From GCA-002733465 sp039969155 (GTDB lineage: Bacteria > Pseudomonadota > Gammaproteobacteria > Enterobacterales > Kangiellaceae): DNA of 64,000 bases. The stretch covers positions 1-64,000 of the forward strand of contig JBDVOJ010000048.1 of the NCBI GenBank assembly GCA_039969155.1, given 5' to 3'. This document shows positions 1-9,203 of the stretch, piece by piece (positions within the stretch are counted from its first letter, which is position 1; each line of letters opens with the position of its first letter). The notes beneath the pieces are model-generated. The model had not been told where the DNA came from, did not search any database, and worked only from the letters and a program-made list of their open reading frames with translations. The position numbers were made by a program, and so were the translations under genes.

Positions 1-666
1 CCAAAACCGGGAGAAATTTCGTTGGCTCATCATGGTGTTTTATTCTTGGATGAATTGCCGGAATTCGAACGACGGGTCTTAGAAGTCTTAAGAGAACCGT
101 TGGAGTCTGGTACAGTGACAATATCTCGTGCAACAAGGCGCGCTGAATACCCGGCCAAGTTTCAATTTCTAGCCGCAATGAACCCCTGCCCTTGCGGACA
201 TTTTGGCAATCCACAAGGAGTTTGTCGATGTACTTCGGATAAAATTCGCCGCTACCTATTAAAGCTTTCTGGTCCTTTCATAGACCGGATTGATATGCAT
301 GTCGATGTTCCTGCGATGACGCAAGATCAATTACGCAATATTCCTGATACTAGCTCTGAATCCTCAGAAACGGTTCGTAAACGAGTGGTCGCCGCCATGC
401 AGCATCAAATAGAAACTAGAGGAAAATGTAATTCGTTTTTGAATCCAAGGGAACTGGAAACAGCAATTAATTTTGAGCCTGGGGCAGAAGACTTCATTTT
501 GGCTGTTTTAGAAAAGCTGAAATTTTCTGCTAGGGCTTACCATCGGATTTTGAGAGTCTCTCGAACTATTGCCGATTTAGAAAAAAGCGAGCAGGTTAAG
601 CAAAGTCATTTGGCTGAGGCTTTGAGTTATAGACGATTGGAAAGGATGTTGATGCAAGTGGCTTAA
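1..666 (+). CDS. comM: ComM/YifB-family AAA+ ATPase, C-terminal part (5' end outside window)
   Basis: This is the C-terminal about 221 residues of a Mg-chelatase-like AAA+ protein of the ComM/YifB family. The frame is open to base 1 (PKPGEISLAHHGVLFLDELP), so the TTG at 22 is not the start and the gene is truncated by the window edge. The Walker B segment GVLFLDELPEF is followed by the conserved NPCPCG cysteine region and a second CRC cluster. The C-terminal Mg_chelatase_C helical domain has RAYHRILRVSRTIADLE. ComM is known as a branch-migration helicase used in natural transformation. It ends two bases before the convergent AraC-type gene, with no obvious terminator between. Confidence 0.93.
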   Translation, partial: PKPGEISLAHHGVLFLDELPEFERRVLEVLREPLESGTVTISRATRRAEYPAKFQFLAAMNPCPCGHFGNPQGVCRCTSDKIRRYLLKLSGPFIDRIDMHVDVPAMTQDQLRNIPDTSSESSETVRKRVVAAMQHQIETRGKCNSFLNPRELETAINFEPGAEDFILAVLEKLKFSARAYHRILRVSRTIADLEKSEQVKQSHLAEALSYRRLERMLMQVA

Positions 667-667
667 T

Positions 668-1852
668 CTAATTTTTCTCGAATGATTTACGAAATTCACT
701 GGGTGTCATTCCAGTTTCTTTCTTGAATGCTTTATAGAAAGAAGATCTTGCGTTAAACCCTACTTCATACGCAATATCTAATACAGTTTTTTTATTGTCT
801 AGGATTTTGGGTTTAGCGCATTCAATCCTCCAGAAATTTACATAATCAAAAAAACTTGTCTCCATTGTTTCATTCAATGTTTGGGAAATATAATTAGGTG
901 AAATCGCTAGCTGCTGAGATAGTTGTTGAAGCGTTAAACTAGGCTTTAGATATAACAATTGTTCTTTCATCGCGCTATTTAATTTATCTTTGATTCGCTC
1001 TGCTTGAAGTTGATCCAATGCCGAGTTCTGATATTTGATTGAGTCGTTTGAATTTGACTCTGCTTCCACTACCGAATCTGAAGTTTCGTTCAAATAGTGC
1101 CCCTCATAACCAGGTTTTTGTTTGATTCCGCAATAACAGATAGTCCAAACCAAGATTAAAACCAGACTAGCTCCAACCCGATAATCAAAAATGGCATATT
1201 CTGTTGCTAGTGTAGTAACAAGGTTAACGAACGATAATCCCCAACTAACCACGATAATCAACAATAGCCAATTAAACCAACGTAAACTGCGCTGTTCATG
1301 GTTTGCAAATTGATCGTTAAGTTTTTTTCGATATATCACTAATCGTTTAACCATTTTAGCAACATAGTAACTCGACTGAATCGCCCAGCCAATCATCAGT
1401 AAGAACATGGATATGGCGGCAAATTCTGCTAATCCACTATCAATATTATGGCTACCAGCCGCTTGTTCCATAAAGAGCCCTTCCCTGGCTTCGCTAGGAA
1501 GGACTAACAGCAAGCAGGTCATTGACACACCAAATAGTAAAGGAAGGTAAGTCAGCAACGGAATTTGACTTAACTGCCAAGGCGTCTCTGAAGTTAGCCC
1601 TTGAACATAGAGCCATAATGACGGAGATAACACCATCCAAGCTGGAAATATAAACGCAATGTAAATGGAGTAATAGCTAGGTAAAAAGTAGCTGACAGAA
1701 GAATCTAAAGCAATAACCCCCATGCCCAGTAAGAAAACCGCTAATGGCCAGTAGGCTGGTATTTGATTTGCGCGAGACACCAACAACGGCAAACTCAACA
1801 AGATTTGCCCGAAAGCCAGCGTGCTAAGGACCAAGATAAACTCTTCTACCAA
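668..1852 (-). CDS. AraC-family regulator with N-terminal membrane domain
   Basis: This 394-residue protein has two parts. Residues about 1-245 are hydrophobic, with roughly seven membrane helices separated by short loops. Residues about 285-392 are a canonical AraC/XylS double helix-turn-helix (LTLQQLSQQLAISPNYISQ, then VLDIAYEVGFNARSSFYKAF and TGMTPSEFRKS). It is probably a membrane-anchored transcription factor that senses a signal through the membrane part; the ligand is unknown. The start is a TTG at 1852, preceded by AAGGA eight bases upstream, and no in-frame ATG nearby fits better. It diverges from the membrane protein at 2095, a possible target. Confidence 0.85.
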   Translation of the reverse strand: MVEEFILVLSTLAFGQILLSLPLLVSRANQIPAYWPLAVFLLGMGVIALDSSVSYFLPSYYSIYIAFIFPAWMVLSPSLWLYVQGLTSETPWQLSQIPLLTYLPLLFGVSMTCLLLVLPSEAREGLFMEQAAGSHNIDSGLAEFAAISMFLLMIGWAIQSSYYVAKMVKRLVIYRKKLNDQFANHEQRSLRWFNWLLLIIVVSWGLSFVNLVTTLATEYAIFDYRVGASLVLILVWTICYCGIKQKPGYEGHYLNETSDSVVEAESNSNDSIKYQNSALDQLQAERIKDKLNSAMKEQLLYLKPSLTLQQLSQQLAISPNYISQTLNETMETSFFDYVNFWRIECAKPKILDNKKTVLDIAYEVGFNARSSFYKAFKKETGMTPSEFRKSFEKN

Positions 1853-2094
1853 TCTGCATTCCTTAATCTGTAATAGTTAAAATTAAATCTTAACATTCAA
1901 TTTTTTCTAGTAGCTAAGTTAAGAACGAGTTTCGCCCATTTATACCCAAACTAAGCCTTTTAAGTGTCCGTCCTTTTAGTTTCGGACGACAAAAGCTGAG
2001 ACAACCCAATATTATGATGCGAAATCGCTTCCAATGAAGATTAGCGTACGAAAACTACACACTAACCATATACGAATCATAACAGGAAACTCAG

Positions 2095-2742
2095 ATGTTC
2101 AAACTTGAAAAGCTTGGCGGAATTGCCGCATTTTCATTAGCACTAATCTATATATCGGCTTTTGTATTCTACTTTACTATACTCGATTTTCCAGCATCTG
2201 AGGATATCCAGCAAAAAATGAACTTCCTGCGTGAGAATCATTGGCTATTATCATTGTTCAATTTAATCGGCTATGTGATTTTTGGCATCATACTCGCCCA
2301 ATTAACTTTGGCTATTCATCAACGCTTGCAACATTCATCCGCCAATTTATCAAGGTTCGCATCTGTTTTTGGATTCGTTTGGGTTACGCTAGTGATTGCT
2401 GCTGGCATGATCGCTAATATCGGCTTAAACAAAGTGACTTCCTTATCTATAGAACAACCCGAGCTGGCCATGACGATTTGGACAACGGTCAATGTAATTA
2501 TTGAGGGAATTGGCGGAGGCAATGAAATAGTCGGAGGAATTTGGGTATTGGCCATCAGTATTGCGGGAATAAGTGGGCGAGAGCTTAACCGAAGTTTGAG
2601 CTATTTCGGTCTATTTGTCGGAGCAGCAGGGATTGCGACCATATACCCCGATGAACTATTCACTGAAGTCTTTGGCTTATCTCAGATCTTTTGGTTTGTT
2701 TGGATTGGAATTTGGCTGTTGAATGCTAGTGACAATAAATGA
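2095..2742 (+). CDS. Small multi-spanning membrane protein (DUF4386-like)
   Basis: This 215-residue integral membrane protein has about six predicted hydrophobic helices, beginning with a Leu/Ala/Phe-rich segment at residues 11-33. A Gly-rich loop (EGIGGGNEIVGGIW) lies near residue 140. It resembles DUF4386-type proteins of unknown function in length and arrangement. The ATG start has AGGAAA at good spacing. It is transcribed away from the membrane-anchored AraC regulator across a 242-bp shared upstream region, so that regulator may control it; this is inferred from position only. No catalytic motif is visible. Confidence 0.65.
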   Translation: MFKLEKLGGIAAFSLALIYISAFVFYFTILDFPASEDIQQKMNFLRENHWLLSLFNLIGYVIFGIILAQLTLAIHQRLQHSSANLSRFASVFGFVWVTLVIAAGMIANIGLNKVTSLSIEQPELAMTIWTTVNVIIEGIGGGNEIVGGIWVLAISIAGISGRELNRSLSYFGLFVGAAGIATIYPDELFTEVFGLSQIFWFVWIGIWLLNASDNK

Positions 2743-2955
2743 CTGATGTGCGTCAACCGATAACTTTAAAAGATTATCACTATTAACAAATATCTTCTAA
2801 GTAGAGATACTTGGAAGGTATCCTCTCTAAGATCGAATGCTTTTATAGTATTTAAATTGATGAATTCCTTCGTTCATCAGAACTGAATTTACTCATTATT
2901 CATATTTCATTAAAAACTCTAAACTCTTAGTAGTGACTTATAAGAGGAGTAATTA

Positions 2956-3615
2956 ATGACAACCATTGAGTTTTTTCATGATGCAGTATGTGGCTGGTGC
3001 TACTTATTGTCACCTCGTTTGCGCGAGTTAGTTGGTCGCTACCAGATAAAAATTATTCATAGAGCCTATGTATTACAACAAAACAACGATGAAATGATTG
3101 CAAAGTTTAGCTCAATGAAAAACGCTAAGAAAGAGATTCTGGAGCATTGGAAGCATTGCCAACTTTATGATGATCGGCCTAATCGTTTTAATATTGAGGG
3201 CATGCGATGTGCGGAGTTTGATTACCCCAGTGGGTTCAATGCTGCGCTAGCTGCAAAAGCTGCTGAAGCTTTAGGTGGTCAAGTTGGTCACTGGAACTAC
3301 TTCGATGCAGTTCAGATATCCCATCTAAAAGATAGCCGCAATATTGCAGATATAGAAACACTACTTGATGTCGCCGAACACTTAGGTTTTATCCGTGGAC
3401 AGTTTGCTGATGTCATGTCTAGGCTAACAACTCAAGAGGCTTTGCAACAAGATATTTCTCGAGCTCGAACATTTGGAATTCAGAGTGTCCCTTCTATTTT
3501 GATAAACGATCAACGAGTAGTTTCGCAAACACTTTCTATACCTCAGCTTGAGGCTCTATTTAAAGAACTAAATATCAAATCCAATTTTAAGGAGAGTACC
3601 AATGCTAATTTTTAG
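2956..3615 (+). CDS. DsbA-family thioredoxin-fold protein (cytoplasmic)
   Basis: The protein has 219 residues. An N-terminal beta strand leads into a CGWC active site (Cys12, Cys15), and a cis-Pro loop QSVPSILIN follows near residue 177. The all-helical insertion between them is typical of the DsbA/FrnE superfamily. No signal peptide is present, so it is probably a cytoplasmic thiol oxidoreductase or isomerase, not a periplasmic DsbA. A strong AGGAG precedes the ATG. It is the first gene of a compact run; its 3' end overlaps the cyclase gene by 14 bp. Confidence 0.85.
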   Translation: MTTIEFFHDAVCGWCYLLSPRLRELVGRYQIKIIHRAYVLQQNNDEMIAKFSSMKNAKKEILEHWKHCQLYDDRPNRFNIEGMRCAEFDYPSGFNAALAAKAAEALGGQVGHWNYFDAVQISHLKDSRNIADIETLLDVAEHLGFIRGQFADVMSRLTTQEALQQDISRARTFGIQSVPSILINDQRVVSQTLSIPQLEALFKELNIKSNFKESTNANF

Positions 3616-4603
3616 ATTCTATAAATTCCTTTTTCTTTGCTTTGTATTGTCAAGTTCTTACACGCAAGCTGAAGTGTTTGAAAGACAATCAGTAGGCACA
3701 AGTCCATGGGGAAAACAAGACGAACTCGGTCGTTTAAATTTAATGACTGCCAATAGCCGTCAAAAAATCATGCGACGAGCTAATTGGAACAAGGTCTATG
3801 ATTTATCGGTTGAATATTTTGTAGGAATGCCGAGCTGGCAGGCCGTGGGAGATCCTCAGTATCAATTTTGGATGACTCACACACCGCGAGGAGCTGTAGT
3901 AGACAATGTTTTAAATATGGGTAAAGAAGTTAACCAACACGTCAGCTATACCGGAAGTGCCATTTCAATGTATACACACACTGGAACACATATTGATGCC
4001 CTTAACCACTTTGGTTTAGATGGTGCCATTTATAACCATTTTACCGCGGATCAATATCTAGGTGACAAAGGCTGGAAGAAAGCCGGGGCCGAGACTATTC
4101 CGGCGATAATCGCTCGCGGTGTTTTACTAGATATTCCCGCTGCGAAGAACTTGGATAGCTTACCAGACAACTACCGTATCACTGTGGAAGATATTCAAAC
4201 TACATTGGAGTTTCAGAAGACCACATTAAGGAGTGGCGACGTGGTACTTATTCGAACCGGTAAAATGAAAGATTATGAAAGTGCTCAAAAATATATGAAT
4301 AACTCTCCTGGTTTAGGCATGTCGGCAGCGGCCTACCTTGCCAACACGGCGGGTACTATGATCGTTGGTGCAGACAATTTAAGTTTTGAGGCATTTCCCT
4401 CGGAAGTCAAAGGAAACTACGTACCTGTTCATACTTATTTATTGGCGCAGCATGGGATCCCGATCATCGAACTTGCCTATTTGGAAGAGCTATCAAATGA
4501 CAAAATCTATGAATTTGCCTTCTTAGGAGGGTCACTAAAATTACGCGGAGCAGACGCAGCCCCCCTAAGACCAATCGCTATCCCGTTATCAATTGAGGAG
4601 TAA
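3602..4603 (+). CDS. Cyclase-family (kynurenine formamidase-like) metal hydrolase, secreted
   Basis: This 333-residue protein belongs to the cyclase/kynurenine formamidase family (PF04199 type). The signature HTGTHIDALNH lies at residues 126-136, with metal ligands His126, His130, Asp132 and His136. Further conserved segments are VLLDIP, DVVLIRTG and the GADNLSFE region. An N-terminal hydrophobic stretch ending near TQAEVF suggests a signal peptide. Family members hydrolyse amides or cyclic esters; the substrate is not predictable here. AAGGAG inside the end of the upstream gene serves as its ribosome site, so translation is probably coupled. Confidence 0.87.
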   Translation: MLIFRFYKFLFLCFVLSSSYTQAEVFERQSVGTSPWGKQDELGRLNLMTANSRQKIMRRANWNKVYDLSVEYFVGMPSWQAVGDPQYQFWMTHTPRGAVVDNVLNMGKEVNQHVSYTGSAISMYTHTGTHIDALNHFGLDGAIYNHFTADQYLGDKGWKKAGAETIPAIIARGVLLDIPAAKNLDSLPDNYRITVEDIQTTLEFQKTTLRSGDVVLIRTGKMKDYESAQKYMNNSPGLGMSAAAYLANTAGTMIVGADNLSFEAFPSEVKGNYVPVHTYLLAQHGIPIIELAYLEELSNDKIYEFAFLGGSLKLRGADAAPLRPIAIPLSIEE

Positions 4604-4609
4604 TTAAAC

Positions 4610-5236
4610 ATGAATATATTAGAGAGTTTAAACTGGCGCTATGCAGTACGTGAATTCAGTGATCGCCAAATAGAAACTACAACGATTAACGAACTTATTG
4701 AGGCGGTGCGATTAACTCCATCCTCTTATGGTCTTCAACCCTATAAATTAATTGTTGTTAGCGACGAGAAAACGAAAGAGCAACTGCTAGCCTTCTCGAT
4801 GGGACAAACCAAAGTGCGCGATTGTTCTCACCTGTTTATTCTAGCGGCAAAAACATCTTTGAATGACAAATTCATAGATGAATACTTTGAAAATCTCGAG
4901 TCAAAACGCGAGTTAAAGCCGGACTCTACTCAAGGATTTAAATCGCATGTAAAACAAGTCATATTAAATAAGTCAAAACCAGAACAAGTGAGCTGGTCTG
5001 AACAACAAGCTTACATTGCTTTGGGAAACCTCTTAACGGTTGCAGCCGCAAAGAGAATTGATGCGTGCCCAATGGGCGGCTTTGAACCTGAGGGCTATAA
5101 CCAAGTTTTAGGTTTGAATACACTCGGTTTACAGGCCACTGTAATTTGTGCACTAGGTTATCGTGACAATGAAGATTGGTCGGCTGATGCTGTGAAAATT
5201 CGAATAAGCCAAAATGAATTTTGTGTAAAGGTATGA
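4610..5236 (+). CDS. Nitroreductase-family NAD(P)H oxidoreductase
   Basis: The protein has 208 residues, the usual length for an NfsB/NfnB-like FMN flavoprotein. The N-terminal WRYAVREFSD stretch contains the FMN-contacting Arg. LTPSSYGLQPYK is the conserved Ser/Tyr/Gln segment, and the C-terminal part has the MGGFEPEGYN and VICALGYRD motifs. Such enzymes reduce nitroaromatics, quinones or other acceptors. GAGGAG within the preceding stop region is its ribosome site and only 6 bp separate it from the cyclase gene, so they share a transcript. Confidence 0.9.
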   Translation: MNILESLNWRYAVREFSDRQIETTTINELIEAVRLTPSSYGLQPYKLIVVSDEKTKEQLLAFSMGQTKVRDCSHLFILAAKTSLNDKFIDEYFENLESKRELKPDSTQGFKSHVKQVILNKSKPEQVSWSEQQAYIALGNLLTVAAAKRIDACPMGGFEPEGYNQVLGLNTLGLQATVICALGYRDNEDWSADAVKIRISQNEFCVKV

Positions 5237-5240
5237 TGTC

Positions 5241-5672
5241 ATGCTACCGCTACTCTCAATTATCGCCGGGGCACTTATAGCCATTCAAGCAGGTATTAAT
5301 AGTCAACTAGGGGTGATACTAAAAAACTCATTGCTAGCTACCGTTATCGCCTTTATGGTTAGTGCCTTAATTAGCCTTATCGGTCTATTAGCGATTTCGA
5401 AAAACTTACCCACAAATGAGGTCATAAGAAGCGTCCCTTTACATTTTTGGTTCGGCGGGGCAATTAGCGCTTTTGGCGTTGGGCTTTTCTACTTTTTAAT
5501 TCCCAAGATGGGTGTAGGTTCGATGATGTCCTTGGCACTCACGGGTCAACTAATCACGGCAGTATTAATTTCACATTTTGGCTGGTTTGGACTTCCTGAA
5601 TCAACACTCAGCCTCTCAAAATGTTTAGGAGTATTCGCAATGATTAGCGGGATACTCCTAATCAATCGGTAA
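5241..5672 (+). CDS. DMT-superfamily transporter, YdcZ/DUF606 type
   Basis: A 143-residue protein with about five hydrophobic helices. It starts LLSIIAGALIAIQAGINSQLG, which is the typical opening of the DUF606/YdcZ half-size DMT transporters. The second half has the GMMSLALTGQ-type segment (VGSMMSLALTGQ). It probably works as a dimer exporting a small molecule. It lies 4 bp after the nitroreductase and 5 bp before the GNAT gene, so it may export a product or substrate handled by this operon; that role is inferred. Confidence 0.85.
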   Translation: MLPLLSIIAGALIAIQAGINSQLGVILKNSLLATVIAFMVSALISLIGLLAISKNLPTNEVIRSVPLHFWFGGAISAFGVGLFYFLIPKMGVGSMMSLALTGQLITAVLISHFGWFGLPESTLSLSKCLGVFAMISGILLINR

Positions 5673-5677
5673 TTATT

Positions 5678-6430
5678 ATGAGGTATATTGAACAGATTAA
5701 TATTGAAAATATGCTCGCTCTTTGGCGTAGTTACGGTGCTAACGAGATTCCATTGTCTAATAATCAATTGTTCTCCAGTCTTAACTGGCCAAATAAGATC
5801 TGGGTCAACGATTTTGATAGCTTGAGAGAAAGCGATAGAATGAAAACACTGGTTATCAATTTTTTAGCGACACATCCGCAACATAAACTTGTTACTTGGA
5901 GTAAGAATGAACATCGCTTCGCTTCTTCTTTAGAATTGGCTAGCGATGCTAAAATAAAGCACAATAGTTCGTTGATTGGGATGTCACTAGATATCAGTGG
6001 CCAAGCAGAAAACGACCGTGTCCAGCAAACACCTTTAATCGACAGTCACCTTGTGACACAGCAAGATATTAAATTTTGGTGTAATCTCTGTGGTAAGGGC
6101 TTTGGATATACGCTGGATTCTCTGGCCGCCTTATCTGCCAATAAGCATTGGTATAATAACCTGTACTGGTACTCGGTAAACGATAGACCGGTTGGAACAG
6201 CGCTCACGACCAGTAGCAGAGACGTCATGGGATTCCACCAGATCACAGTGTTACCAGAATGGCGAGGTAAAGGAATTGCTCTGGCGATTGTTAATCAGCT
6301 GATAAATTGCGCAATATTCTCGGGAGCGCATCGAGCTGTTTTACAAGCGTCTCCGATGGGTTTAAGTTTGTATAAGAAGCTTGGATTTTCTGAGGATTTT
6401 GAGCTAAAGAACTATGGTTATGAAGTCTGA
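5678..6430 (+). CDS. GNAT-family N-acetyltransferase
   Basis: This 250-residue protein has an N-terminal half of unclear fold and a C-terminal GNAT domain (about residues 130-250). The acetyl-CoA-binding motif A is visible as VLPEWRGKGIALAIVNQL, followed by the SLYKKLGF motif B. The substrate is unknown. The ATG lies 5 bp after the transporter stop with only a weak Shine-Dalgarno, consistent with translational coupling. Confidence 0.85.
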   Translation: MRYIEQINIENMLALWRSYGANEIPLSNNQLFSSLNWPNKIWVNDFDSLRESDRMKTLVINFLATHPQHKLVTWSKNEHRFASSLELASDAKIKHNSSLIGMSLDISGQAENDRVQQTPLIDSHLVTQQDIKFWCNLCGKGFGYTLDSLAALSANKHWYNNLYWYSVNDRPVGTALTTSSRDVMGFHQITVLPEWRGKGIALAIVNQLINCAIFSGAHRAVLQASPMGLSLYKKLGFSEDFELKNYGYEV

Positions 6431-6454
6431 TTGTCTACAACTGGGAGGCGTGTT

Positions 6455-7336
6455 GTGAGTAAAATTTCAATCGAGCAATGGCGAATGTTTATCTCTGTCG
6501 TTGATTGTGGAGGATTTGCGCAAGCAGGTGACGCACTATACAAAACTCAGTCAACAGTTAGCCATAGCATTAAAAAGCTGGAGGGAACTCTAAGTAATTC
6601 CCTATTCGATATGTCTGGGCGTAAAGCGGTCTTGACACCGTTCGGCGAAAGCTTGCTTGACTCAGCCAGAACTTTAGTTAGTCACGCTGATATGTTAGAA
6701 AAAGAAGCGATTTCCCAAAAATGTGAAGTAAAAAATACCGTTTCGGTAGCAGTAGATACTTTGTTTCCACGCACCTCGCTCTATAGAGCCATCGATAAAT
6801 TTATGCTCTCCTACCCTGAGTGGAATGTACAGATCTATGAGACCGCTTTGTCTCGCTGCGGAGAACTATTAGAAGATGGAACTGTAGATGTAGGAATCGC
6901 GAGTGCAATTCCTAAAGGGTTTATCAACAAACTTGCCATGACAATTGATTTGCAGGCTGTTGCAAACTCTTCGCACCCGCTAACAAACAGTCGTGATATT
7001 GAATTAGTTGAACTTGAAAAATATCGACAAGTAGTTGTTAGAGATTCTGGGCTACGTAGCAATATCAATTCGGGCTGGCTCGGAACAAATTCTAGAATTA
7101 CGGTATCGACCATGCAAGAAGCCTATTTTGCTGTTTTGTCAGGTCTCGGTTTTGCTTGGTTACCGACTTGGTATCTCGATCAAGAAAAATCATCATGCTC
7201 TGGTAAGCTACATAAATTGTCTGTTCAACACGGACAGATTCGAACCGTGGCACTACAATGTGGCGTCCGACCTGAAATTGCCGATCAAACTTGGGTTGAG
7301 GTCTTTAAGCAACAAATTGAAAGCTTAAATTCGTAA
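6455..7336 (+). CDS. LysR-family transcriptional regulator
   Basis: LysR-type regulator of 293 residues. The winged helix-turn-helix is at the N-terminus (FAQAGDALYKTQSTVSHSIKKLE) and a periplasmic-binding-like effector domain follows from about residue 85. The frame extends to a TTG at 6431, but a clear GGAGG at 6444-6448 sits six bases before GTG 6455, which I take as the start. It is the last gene of the 2956-7336 run, in the same direction, and may regulate the genes upstream of it; the inducer is unknown. Confidence 0.88.
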   Translation: MSKISIEQWRMFISVVDCGGFAQAGDALYKTQSTVSHSIKKLEGTLSNSLFDMSGRKAVLTPFGESLLDSARTLVSHADMLEKEAISQKCEVKNTVSVAVDTLFPRTSLYRAIDKFMLSYPEWNVQIYETALSRCGELLEDGTVDVGIASAIPKGFINKLAMTIDLQAVANSSHPLTNSRDIELVELEKYRQVVVRDSGLRSNINSGWLGTNSRITVSTMQEAYFAVLSGLGFAWLPTWYLDQEKSSCSGKLHKLSVQHGQIRTVALQCGVRPEIADQTWVEVFKQQIESLNS

Positions 7337-7740
7337 GCTATTGCTTAAGCTGCACAAGGACAATTGAGAAATAAAAATAGACTACCTACCCTCATCCTCA
7401 AAAATACACACAGTTATTCGCATTTGTCTCCAATCATTAACACCGAATCAATGCTAAAGAAATAATTGATACCTATGTTTCTAATTATCAATTTACTCAA
7501 AAAAGATACATGAAATATTACGATTGGATAGATTAGAAAATACCGTTGGATCGTTGCCCAACGATATATTATTTTCATTACAAAAGATGCTTAATGCTAC
7601 TCCAATATCCTGTCATAAATGGTCAATTTATAGCCTCTATGGTTATGGTTAAACGCGGGCTGGGTAAGAGTAGCTTTCTAAGGAAAAGCATACTTAACTT
7701 ATGGATCATATAATCTACAGAATTAAGGAGTGGCAGTATT
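7337..7740. other. Intergenic region, no gene recognised
   Basis: About 400 bp between the LysR gene and the ABM-domain gene. It is AT-rich and contains no convincing coding frame, RNA gene or terminator. AGGAG lies ten bases before the ATG at 7741. A short imperfect repeat, CGTTGG...CCAACG, near 7541-7565 is the only structure noticed. Confidence 0.4.
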
Positions 7741-8040
7741 ATGTTTAGAGTTATATATCGATGGTCAGTGAAAGCCGAGGACTTCGAACAGTTTGAGAAA
7801 ATTTGGCTCCAGACCACCAACACAATTTATAACAATATAAAAGGTGCAATGGGTAGCTTATTAATGAAGTCTACTAATGAAAAAGATATAGTTATTGGCA
7901 TTGCTAGATGGCGTTCCATAAAAGATTGGGAAAATTTTTGGAATGATTCCACTCCGTTAGAGATGGAAAGCTTAAGCGACTATGCTATCAGAATATCAGT
8001 CGAAACATTTGAGGAAGTCGAAGATAGAACAGTCTTATAG
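7741..8040 (+). CDS. Antibiotic biosynthesis monooxygenase (ABM) domain protein
   Basis: A 99-residue single-domain protein with the ferredoxin-like dimeric alpha/beta-barrel pattern of ABM proteins. MFRVIYRWSVKAEDFEQFEK gives strand 1 and helix 1, and VIGIARWRSIKDWENFW gives the later strand and helix. ABM proteins include small monooxygenases, heme-degrading IsdG-like enzymes and uncharacterised members; no heme-ligand His is obvious here. Its neighbours do not point to a pathway. Confidence 0.7.
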   Translation: MFRVIYRWSVKAEDFEQFEKIWLQTTNTIYNNIKGAMGSLLMKSTNEKDIVIGIARWRSIKDWENFWNDSTPLEMESLSDYAIRISVETFEEVEDRTVL

Positions 8041-8120
8041 TGAATGTGGATTTCGGAAATATTCATCGAGTAATAAATATTTAGTAACGAAATGATTCGA
8101 ATCAGCAGACAGAGAAATAA

Positions 8121-9203
8121 ATGAAAATTTTACCAAATCCAAACTTAATCTTAAAATTAATAGTGTTTATTGTATTCTATCAAGTCCCAAGACTGGGACT
8201 CTCGAATAACTTCGACGATTTCAATCTTTTGATACAAGGTAGTAACCAGATAGCAGGAACATTAACTGTACCTAGTCAAAGAAAAACCACTGCACTAGTA
8301 ATTATGATTTCTGGCAGTGGACCTCAGGATAGAGATGAAACTTTAGATGGATTCAGAATATTTGGGGCTATATCAAGTGATTTCGCAAGCAAGGGAATCG
8401 CGACTTTTCGGTTTGATGACCGTGGAGTAAATGAAAGCACCGGTAACTTTCAACAAAGCACTTTTGAAGACCATGTGAATGATATAGAGAGAATTATCGA
8501 TTTCTTTAAGACACATGACAAACATCGGTTTGATAATTTCGTTTTGCTTGGTCATAGTCAAGGCGGAATTGTTAGCACGCGAGTTGCCCTAGAGCGAAAC
8601 GAAGTTAAAAAACTAGTTTTGATGGGCGCACCTTCCGTTCCACTTATTGATATCGTACTTTATCAACTGCGACAACAATATACTTCAGCCAATCTCGATA
8701 AAAGACTTATAGAATCTGAGGTTTCATCACACAATCGACTGATGAGAGCTATCCATGATGGAAAGAAATTAAAGAGCGTTTTAATCGCGCTGAAAAAAAG
8801 TCATGAAGCCATTTTAAAAAGCACTTTACTATCCAATTCTAGCAATAGCCTTCTCATCAAAGAAAAAGCAGAAGATATGGCGAAAGAGTTGGAAATTATC
8901 TACGCTCTACCTGCTCTTACTTCGTTTCTTTATCACGATACCTCACAAGAGTATGAGCAATTAAAAATACCCGTATTAAGTTTGTTTGGTGGTATGGACT
9001 TACAAGTAACTATTTCGCAAAACAAGGATCGAATGGAAAATGCTTTCTTAAAAGGTGGAGTTAACTACAACTTCGTCACCTTTAATAGTGCAAATCACTA
9101 CTTTCAAAAGGCCCGTACTGGTAAAAGGGATGAATATGCTAAACTTGAAAAGAAATTTGTGGATGGCTTTCTAGATAGCATTTCGTCTTGGATAATAGAA
9201 TAA
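8121..9203 (+). CDS. Alpha/beta hydrolase, secreted
   Basis: This 360-residue protein carries an N-terminal hydrophobic signal-like segment (residues 1-28) and an alpha/beta-hydrolase fold. The oxyanion-hole region is SGSGPQDRDE, the nucleophile elbow GHSQGG has Ser146, an acid Asp sits in the LFGGMDLQV segment, and a His in the ANHYF motif near the C-terminus. It resembles the YdjC/acyl-CoA thioester hydrolase-like group often annotated as a serine aminopeptidase S33 family. It is probably an exported esterase or peptidase. The stop overlaps the next gene (TAATG), so the two are co-transcribed. Confidence 0.85.
   Translation: MKILPNPNLILKLIVFIVFYQVPRLGLSNNFDDFNLLIQGSNQIAGTLTVPSQRKTTALVIMISGSGPQDRDETLDGFRIFGAISSDFASKGIATFRFDDRGVNESTGNFQQSTFEDHVNDIERIIDFFKTHDKHRFDNFVLLGHSQGGIVSTRVALERNEVKKLVLMGAPSVPLIDIVLYQLRQQYTSANLDKRLIESEVSSHNRLMRAIHDGKKLKSVLIALKKSHEAILKSTLLSNSSNSLLIKEKAEDMAKELEIIYALPALTSFLYHDTSQEYEQLKIPVLSLFGGMDLQVTISQNKDRMENAFLKGGVNYNFVTFNSANHYFQKARTGKRDEYAKLEKKFVDGFLDSISSWIIE

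Noticed and set aside
2095..2742. Minus-strand frame inside the membrane protein
   Set aside because: It is antisense to a better-supported gene and has no recognisable domain.
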